A stretch of DNA of 10,552 nucleotides from SLFT01 sp964493075 (GTDB taxonomy: Bacteria > Hydrogenedentota > Hydrogenedentia > Hydrogenedentales > CAITNO01), in contig CAZBNU010000144.1 of assembly GCA_964493075.1 (NCBI GenBank), forward strand, positions 1-10,552, in the 5' to 3' direction. Shown piece by piece: positions 5,849 to 10,552 of the stretch; the first letter of the stretch is position 1, and every line of letters begins with the position of its first letter. The notes under the pieces are model-generated. The model did not search any database. It was given only the letters and a program-made list of their open reading frames with translations, and was not told the DNA's origin. The position numbers were made by a program, and so were the translations under genes.

Positions 5849-6910
5849 ATGTATCATACCGACAACTGGGAACAAACAACGCAACGCATGACTGCCTGGT
5901 GGAATCATGACGCGAACATGCCGCTGGTGCAGGTGATCAGTCCGAAATCCGGCAAGGAATCCGACTGTGTTTTTGACTGGTGGGCGCTGATGCGTCCCAA
6001 TGCCACCCCTGAAAAGGTGCTTGAGGACTATCTCCACTTTTGCGAAAACACCTGGTTCGGCGGGGTCTCTTTTCCCAGCATGTTTTTCAATCTGGGCGCT
6101 GGGGCGCTTGCCGCCTATTCAAGCGGATATCTCCAATTTGAACCTGTTTCATGTACCACCTGGTTTGAAAATCCACAGCCCTGGGAGGTAGTAGAACGGT
6201 ATCGTTTTCAAGAAAATGAATGGTGGCAGTTCACAGTAAACGCCATGGAGGTTTTTGCTGCTGCATCCAAAGATCGGTTCCTGATGGGCATGACCGATCT
6301 TGGCGGCATTCTGGACGTGCTTTCCTCCTTCAGAGGCGCGCAGGAACTTGCCATGGATTTGTTGTTGGAGCCGGATCGGGTCCATCGGGCGTGCACCCGT
6401 ATCCTTGCCGACTGGCATTATGCCTACGACCGACTACTACAAATCATTACTCGCCACCAGGAAGGCATGAGCGCATGGATGGGCATTTGGTGTCCAGATA
6501 CCTGGTATCCGCTGCAATGTGATTTTTGTGCCATGCTCTCCCCACAGCAATTCGAGGAATTTGTACTGCCCGATGTGGCAACACAGTGTAGTCGGCTGAA
6601 TCACAGCATTTACCACCTGGACGGCCCTGGCCAGATTGCCCATCTTGACATATTGCTGGAAATAGACGATTTGGACGGCATCCAATGGGTGCCCGGATCG
6701 GGGAATCCGCAGTGTGAATCTGTCCGATGGCGGCCCATTTATGAGAAAATACTGGAGAAGAATAAACTGCTTGTGTTGCAGTGCTTTGATGATATTCACG
6801 CTTTGGCGTCCACATTGGAAGGACTGCCACGGAAAGGCATCCTTATTACTACCGGCGCTGCAACAGAAGAAGAAGGGCAAGACATGCTTCGATACCTTGA
6901 AAGAATCTGA
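5849..6910 (+). CDS. Uroporphyrinogen decarboxylase (URO-D)-like domain protein
   Basis: This 353-residue cytosolic protein has the look of the URO-D/cobamide methyltransferase superfamily (TIM barrel). Supporting blocks are GMTDLGGILDVLSSF (147-161) followed by the LLLEPDRVH helix, CAMLSPQQFEEFVLPDV (227-243), the YHLDGPGQIAHLDILLEI strand and helix (255-272) and LDGIQWVPGSGNP (275-287). Many bacteria with rich carbohydrate metabolism encode such proteins away from haem genes; their reactions are mostly unknown. It is probably not HemE, because no haem gene lies nearby and the N-terminal Arg-rich substrate loop of HemE is not evident. The methyltransferase HxC zinc site is also absent: the equivalent position reads H256-L-D258. 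AGGTG (5836-5840) lies 8 nt before ATG 5849. The gene appears monocistronic, diverges from ppnP, and ends just before a hairpin repeat. Confidence 0.75.
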   Translation: MYHTDNWEQTTQRMTAWWNHDANMPLVQVISPKSGKESDCVFDWWALMRPNATPEKVLEDYLHFCENTWFGGVSFPSMFFNLGAGALAAYSSGYLQFEPVSCTTWFENPQPWEVVERYRFQENEWWQFTVNAMEVFAAASKDRFLMGMTDLGGILDVLSSFRGAQELAMDLLLEPDRVHRACTRILADWHYAYDRLLQIITRHQEGMSAWMGIWCPDTWYPLQCDFCAMLSPQQFEEFVLPDVATQCSRLNHSIYHLDGPGQIAHLDILLEIDDLDGIQWVPGSGNPQCESVRWRPIYEKILEKNKLLVLQCFDDIHALASTLEGLPRKGILITTGAATEEEGQDMLRYLERI

Positions 6911-6923
6911 ACGTAGCAGAAAT

Positions 6924-6954
6924 GGTGGGTTTCGCTACGCTTCACCCACCCTAC
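6924..6954. repeat. REP-like hairpin after the URO-D-like gene, possible terminator
   Basis: GGTGGGT (6924-6930) and ACCCACC (6944-6950) are perfect 7-bp arms around a 13-nt TTCGCTACGCTTC loop, followed by CTAC (6951-6954). A matching GTAG lies upstream at 6913-6916, displaced by seven bases. The GGTGGG-TTCGCT-CGCT-CACCC-CTAC pattern is like the repetitive extragenic palindromes scattered through many bacterial genomes, often mobilised by RAYT transposases. No RAYT gene is present here. The lack of a U-tract argues against a standard intrinsic terminator, although the hairpin separates two transcription units. Confidence 0.6.
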
Positions 6955-6969
6955 AATTCAATGTTATAA

Positions 6970-7773
6970 ATGCTAGAGAAAGTTTACCGGGTGTTAATTC
7001 ATATCATAGAAGGGGAAGAAGGTTGCCATTTTGCTGCGCGACATGCTGCTGCCGCAGTCGTGGTGGATGCGCTGCGTGCCAGCGCCACGGCAGCGGCGTT
7101 ACTGGCGCATGGCGCTGTGGAATTGATCGTGACAGGCACCGTGGAAGAGGCGCTGTTGTTGAAGCGCCAGAATCCTGATGCCCTTTTGTATGGGGAACGG
7201 GGCGGTCTGCCTCCTGTCGGCTTTGATTACGGCAACAGCCCCCAGGAAACCATGCACGGACGAAATAAACGCATTATTTTTACCACCACCACCGGCGCAG
7301 GAAGACTTTTGCAGGCCCGGGGTTCCACACCGCTGCTGATGGGAAGTACGATTAATTGCTCATCTGTAGTACAATACCTGAGTACTGAAAATACGCAGGA
7401 AGTCGTGATCATTCCGGCTGGATTGATGGACGTTCCCGGTTTTGACGCCCAGGAAGACTGGACGGCGGCCGTCTATATTGCGCTGAATCTGGTTTGTTCC
7501 CATGCTGAAAGCGATTCTATTGCCTGGGGAGACGGTTACGAGAAGTTTGCACATTATCGTGATCGTATAGAAATGGAAGGATTGAACTGCTTGTTTGCAA
7601 AAGCGCCGCACGCGGATAAACTGCGCGCCGTGGATAAGACTAACGACATTCTCTATTGCGCCCAGGAAAACCTGTTCGACGCAGTGCCCTTGGCGGTCAA
7701 ACAGGATGAAACGCGTGTGATCCTGCAGAATGCTTTGGGTTCACCTTTGAAATCAGGAGTTTTGGATGGATAA
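6970..7773 (+). CDS. comB: 2-phosphosulfolactate phosphatase (ComB) family protein
   Basis: This 267-residue protein matches the ComB family. Diagnostic blocks are VVVDALRASATAAALLAHGA (30-49, with the conserved D33), the TVEEALLLK helix (57-65), LLYGERGGLPPVGFDYGNSP (72-91), IIFTTTTGAGRLL (102-114), LLMGSTINCSSV (122-133), and VIIPAGLM followed by QEDWTAA. In methanogens ComB dephosphorylates 2-phosphosulfolactate on the way to coenzyme M; in bacteria the family is widespread and its substrate is often unproven. No ComA or sulfolactate dehydrogenase gene is nearby. ATG 6970 has no ribosome site; GTG 6991 (starting LIHIIEGEEG, closer to the usual family N-terminus, with an upstream AGAAAG) is a serious alternative. 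It is the first gene of the operon, overlapping polX by 8 nt. The phosphatase reaction is inferred from family membership. Confidence 0.8.
   Translation: MLEKVYRVLIHIIEGEEGCHFAARHAAAAVVVDALRASATAAALLAHGAVELIVTGTVEEALLLKRQNPDALLYGERGGLPPVGFDYGNSPQETMHGRNKRIIFTTTTGAGRLLQARGSTPLLMGSTINCSSVVQYLSTENTQEVVIIPAGLMDVPGFDAQEDWTAAVYIALNLVCSHAESDSIAWGDGYEKFAHYRDRIEMEGLNCLFAKAPHADKLRAVDKTNDILYCAQENLFDAVPLAVKQDETRVILQNALGSPLKSGVLDG
7755..7759 (+). promoter_or_regulatory. Ribosome binding site of polX inside the comB-like gene
   Basis: AGGAG lies 6 nt before ATG 7766, within the last codons of the comB-like gene. It fixes the polX start and supports translational coupling of the two genes. Confidence 0.75.
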
Positions 7774-9472
7774 CGCCCGCATAGCAAATATGCTCTACAC
7801 GATTGCAGTATTTTTGGAAATCAAAGGCGAAGACCCGTCTAAGATTCAGTCGTATATGAACGCATCGCAGGCTGTCGAGAAGATGACGGAACCTGTTTCT
7901 TTGCTTCTTCAGGAAGGCTGGCTACGGTCCGTTGAAGGCATTGGCGAGGAATTTGAAAAAATAATCGCAGAATTTGTCAGCACGGGCGAAGTGGCCTACC
8001 TGAATCAGCTTCGACAATTGTATCCGGCGACCCTCCTCGATCTGCTCAAGGTGGACGGTATAGGCCCGAAGAGTACAAAGATATTATATGAGACCTTGAA
8101 TATCGCCAGCCTTGATGCACTCCACCGAGCATGCCTTGAAAATAAAGTGGCGCAGCTTCCCGGATTCTCCATAAGCCGAGAATACAAAATTCTGAAATCC
8201 CTGGAATTTATCAAACAACAGCAGGAATACTTCCGGCTGAATAATGCGTGGCATGTAGCTGCTTCGCTACGTGCCAGTATTATGGAGAACGCCCCCGTAA
8301 CGGCAGTAGAAGTGACCGGCGCCCTGCGACGTTATAACGAACTTGTCAAGAATGCCACTTTGGTGGCTGCCTGCGAAGACGCAGTGCCCGTAATGAAACG
8401 CTTTCTCAGGGCGCAGGAAACAGAGCGTATTGTCTCGGTGGGTCGCTCTAAAAGTACCGTTATTGGTAAAGGGGGTATTTCTGTTGACCTGCACGTTGTT
8501 CCGGAACGCCAGTTTCCCTATGCGCTTCTTTACCTGACAGGCAGCAAAGCACACATAAATCTGCTCCGCAAGCACGCTACCACGCTGGGAATGAAACTCA
8601 CTGATAACGGTTTGTTCGACAAAGAGGGTGCCCCTGTGGTTTGCAATGATGAAGCCGCAATATATGCCGCCTTGAATCTTCCTTACCCGGCGCCGGAAAT
8701 ACGTGAAGGCATTTTCGAATTTGATGCTGACCTGTCACGTCCACTGGTAACACGAAGCGATCTCGCCGGACTGGTACACTGCCACTCTACTTGGAGTGAT
8801 GGAAAGGATACCCTGGCGGCCATGGCGACAGCAGCGCGTCAACTGGGCTACAAGTATTTTGTTGCTACAGATCATAGCCAGTCTTCGGCGTATGTTAATG
8901 GGCTTACCCCTGAACGCCTCGAGCAACAACACGCGGAAATCAATGAGATAAACGACCTGGATTTGTCCGGATTCCGTATTGTGAAAGGCATTGAATGTGA
9001 CATTTTGCCAGAAGGCTCTTTGGATTATGAGCCCGATATTTTGCGTACCTTTGAATTTATAATCGCATCCATCCACTCCGGTTTCGATATGACAAAGGAC
9101 GAAGCAACCACGCGAATAATTCGCGCCATTGAAAATCCGTTTACTTCCGCCATCGGCCATCTGACGGGCCGGCTGTTGCTGACACGGCGTGGCTACGAGG
9201 TAGATGTGGAAAAGGTGGTGGATGCTGCTGCTGCAAACGGGGTTGCCTTTGAAATCAATGCTAATCCCAGACGCCTTGACATGGATTGGCGTCATCTTCG
9301 CAATGCCGCGAAAAAAGGGGTACGCTTTGTCATCGGGCCCGATGCACATAGTATCGCAGGTCTTCATAATGTGCAATACGGGGTTGGCACCGCACGCAAG
9401 GGTGCATTGACACCCGAACATATTCTGAATTGCCTTCCCGTGGAGAAATTTCTGCAATGGCGCAAATCCTGA
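7766..9472 (+). CDS. polX: PolX family protein with degenerate polymerase palm and intact PHP nuclease domain
   Basis: This 568-residue protein has the full PolX-PHP layout: an 8-kDa-like HhH region (1-85), a second HhH VDGIGPKSTKIL (96-107), a degenerate third HhH (LPGFSISREYKIL, 131-143), a palm (about 180-265, TGSKAH at 258-263) and a C-terminal PHP domain (335-560). The palm normally reads GSxRR...DxD; here it is GALRRYNELVKNATLV, so both Asp are replaced (N196, T198), while the third, D241 in SVDLHVV, remains. All nine PHP ligands appear present: H338, H340, D345, H370, E410, H437, H465, D526, H528. DNA synthesis is therefore unlikely, whereas 3'-5' exonuclease or AP-site/end-processing activity by the PHP centre is likely. 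Such noncanonical PolX variants are known in bacteria. ATG 7766 has AGGAG upstream, and the gene overlaps both neighbours, placing it directly before nth in a probable repair operon. Confidence 0.9.
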   Translation: MDNARIANMLYTIAVFLEIKGEDPSKIQSYMNASQAVEKMTEPVSLLLQEGWLRSVEGIGEEFEKIIAEFVSTGEVAYLNQLRQLYPATLLDLLKVDGIGPKSTKILYETLNIASLDALHRACLENKVAQLPGFSISREYKILKSLEFIKQQQEYFRLNNAWHVAASLRASIMENAPVTAVEVTGALRRYNELVKNATLVAACEDAVPVMKRFLRAQETERIVSVGRSKSTVIGKGGISVDLHVVPERQFPYALLYLTGSKAHINLLRKHATTLGMKLTDNGLFDKEGAPVVCNDEAAIYAALNLPYPAPEIREGIFEFDADLSRPLVTRSDLAGLVHCHSTWSDGKDTLAAMATAARQLGYKYFVATDHSQSSAYVNGLTPERLEQQHAEINEINDLDLSGFRIVKGIECDILPEGSLDYEPDILRTFEFIIASIHSGFDMTKDEATTRIIRAIENPFTSAIGHLTGRLLLTRRGYEVDVEKVVDAAAANGVAFEINANPRRLDMDWRHLRNAAKKGVRFVIGPDAHSIAGLHNVQYGVGTARKGALTPEHILNCLPVEKFLQWRKS

Positions 9473-10128
9473 AAAAATCCGCGAAAGAGAAGGGGCGAGC
9501 AGCAGTCATATTCCAACGACTAAAAGAGGCCTACCCGGATGTGCGCTGTACACTGGATTACGAAAGCCCCCTTCAGCTGCTTGTCATGACCATTCTTGCG
9601 GCGCAATGCACCGATGCACGGGTGAATATCGTATGCAAGGACCTGTTCAAGAAATACAAGACCCCTGCGGATTTTGCGGCGGCAGCGCAGGGCGAACTGG
9701 AGAAAGCCATACACACCTGCGGCTTTTTTAATCAGAAGGCGCGTGCCATCCGCGAAAGTTGTAGGATACTGCTGAAAGAATATGGTGGCAAGGTGCCGGA
9801 GGACATGGAGGCCCTGTTGAAACTGCCTGGGGTGGGACGGAAGATTGCCAATGCGGTGCGTGGCGAATGTTTCGGGAAACCGGGGGTTGTTGTGGATACC
9901 CACTGTAAGCGCGTTGCCCATCGGCTGGGGTTTACCCGCAACACGGATCCGACACGAATAGAGCGGGATTTGATGGCATTATGGAAAGAGGAACACTGGA
10001 CGCGTTTCTCCCATTTTATGGTATTTCATGGCCGAGCGGTATGCCGCGCACGTTCGCCACAATGCGCAGAATGTGTTGTTGCTGACTTATGTCCTTACCC
10101 GCAACGAACAGGCAAATCAAAAAAATGA
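9457..10128 (+). CDS. nth: Endonuclease III, DNA glycosylase/AP lyase
   Basis: This 223-residue protein is a standard endonuclease III. It removes oxidised pyrimidines from DNA and cuts the abasic site by beta-elimination. The HhH motif LPGVGRKIANAV (123-134) carries catalytic Lys K129, VVVDTHCKRVAHRLG (144-158) carries catalytic Asp D147, and the C-terminal C-x6-C-x2-C-x5-C (C196, C203, C206, C212) binds the 4Fe-4S cluster. The N-terminal SPLQLLVMTILAAQCTD block (37-53) is also typical. I chose ATG 9457, with GGAG 11 nt upstream; TTG 9430 would add nine residues without a better site. It overlaps polX by 16 nt, and its stop overlaps the next start as ATGA. Length is close to the usual 210-225 residues, with a short basic tail (TGKSKK). 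Nothing suggests loss of function. Confidence 0.95.
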   Translation: MAQILKKSAKEKGRAAVIFQRLKEAYPDVRCTLDYESPLQLLVMTILAAQCTDARVNIVCKDLFKKYKTPADFAAAAQGELEKAIHTCGFFNQKARAIRESCRILLKEYGGKVPEDMEALLKLPGVGRKIANAVRGECFGKPGVVVDTHCKRVAHRLGFTRNTDPTRIERDLMALWKEEHWTRFSHFMVFHGRAVCRARSPQCAECVVADLCPYPQRTGKSKK

Positions 10129-10552
10129 CTCGCGCTAAACAGGCGAAAAAGAAAGAGCACAAAGAAGAGTCTTTGGACAAATCGCCACCGTCAACCCGAC
10201 TGGTTGTCGCCGTTGCCCTGTATGTGTTCATTGTCCTCTCGGTGGATGTACTTGCCGTTTATGGCGTCGGTGGGATCATCAACTGGCGCATGTTCCAATG
10301 GTCACCGGCTTCACTGTGGACAGGATTTCGCGCCGCACCGCCTCACTGGGCATACAGCGTTCCCTATAGTAACATTGACCTGTTCAAGTTTACCTTCTGG
10401 TTTGTCATCCCCGTTTTGATATGCCTCCGCCGCATGGAATGGCATTGGTTTTCCCTTCGCACTTGGAAGCGTAATGATTGGCTGCTACTCTGTGTTATGC
10501 TGGTACTTGGCGGCATTGCCGTGGGGATCATCCCCTTCATTCCGTCGCTGCA
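10125..10552 (+). CDS. Polytopic membrane protein, 5' part (possibly CPBP-family intramembrane protease)
   Basis: The frame is open from ATG 10125 to the window end (142 codons visible). It starts inside the nth stop as ATGA, so it is translationally coupled. A highly charged cytosolic N-terminus (KQAKKKEHKEESLDK) precedes a transmembrane segment at about residues 25-50 (VVAVALYVFIVLSV core), a second at about 87-101 (FKFTFWFVIPVLICL) and a third at about 118-140 (LLLCVMLVLGGIAVGIIPF). The spacing, with a VIP in the second segment followed by a basic, Trp-rich loop, resembles the start of CPBP (Rce1/Abi-type) proteases, whose Glu-Glu and His motifs would lie beyond the window. That assignment is weak; the coding call is firmer than the family call. 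Positions 10129-10552 contain no other credible gene. Confidence 0.65.
   Translation, partial: MTRAKQAKKKEHKEESLDKSPPSTRLVVAVALYVFIVLSVDVLAVYGVGGIINWRMFQWSPASLWTGFRAAPPHWAYSVPYSNIDLFKFTFWFVIPVLICLRRMEWHWFSLRTWKRNDWLLLCVMLVLGGIAVGIIPFIPSL

Noticed and set aside
6714..7178. 154-codon plus-strand frame bridging the URO-D-like and comB-like genes
   Set aside because: It is out of frame with both real genes and would have to run through the REP-like hairpin; no motif is seen.
8255..8275. CTTCGCTACG inside polX as a second copy of the REP-like element
   Set aside because: Only the loop-like core matches; the GGTGGGT and ACCCACC arms are absent, so it is a chance match within coding sequence.
8735..9457. 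240-codon minus-strand frame
   Set aside because: It is antisense to the PHP domain of polX, where all metal ligands are encoded on the plus strand.
1..10552. CRISPR arrays, tRNA or rRNA genes, insertion sequences, prophage genes
   Set aside because: No regularly spaced repeats, cloverleaf-like segments, transposase or phage motifs were recognised by eye on either strand.

Overview
The window looks like a piece of a metagenome-assembled scaffold. It contains a 10-N placeholder at 1615-1624, and its gene content is typical of environmental or gut bacteria with large sugar-degrading and unassigned repertoires: a URO-D-like protein unrelated to haem synthesis, a ComB-like phosphatase, a PHP-type PolX, and a secreted multidomain carbohydrate enzyme. 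I lean towards the PVC/Lentisphaerota/Hydrogenedentota neighbourhood from gene style alone; this is an inference, since no marker gene such as rRNA is present.

Left arm (1-5594). A small AT-rich toxin-antitoxin-like cassette (PIN-domain protein followed by a 60-residue partner, 138-762, plus strand) meets a leftward gene group tail to tail at a perfect 12-bp palindrome holding both stop codons. The leftward group reads, in order of transcription: ppnP (pyrimidine/purine nucleoside phosphorylase), a 1025-residue modular protein that appears to join a GH43-like propeller, a concanavalin-like module and a NodB/CE4-like deacetylase module, and an alpha/beta hydrolase fused to a polytopic membrane domain. 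The hydrolase is split by the N run; frame arithmetic and fold knowledge both say that more than 10 bases are missing there.

Centre (5595-5848). This is a divergent intergenic region with one candidate promoter facing each way.

Right arm (5849-10552). A URO-D-like gene stands alone and is followed by a REP-like hairpin. Then comes a tight operon with overlapping genes: comB-like phosphatase (8-nt overlap), polX (16-nt overlap), nth (ATGA overlap), and a membrane protein cut off by the window end. The PolX polypeptide has lost two of the three palm-domain catalytic aspartates but keeps the nine PHP metal ligands, so it is probably an exonuclease or end-processing enzyme rather than a polymerase. 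Its translational coupling to endonuclease III suggests a base-excision-repair pair.

No tRNA, rRNA, CRISPR array, transposase or phage gene was recognised. No wholly novel system could be demonstrated; the most notable items are the degenerate PolX coupled to Nth, the three-module carbohydrate enzyme coupled to ppnP, and the hydrolase-membrane fusion.
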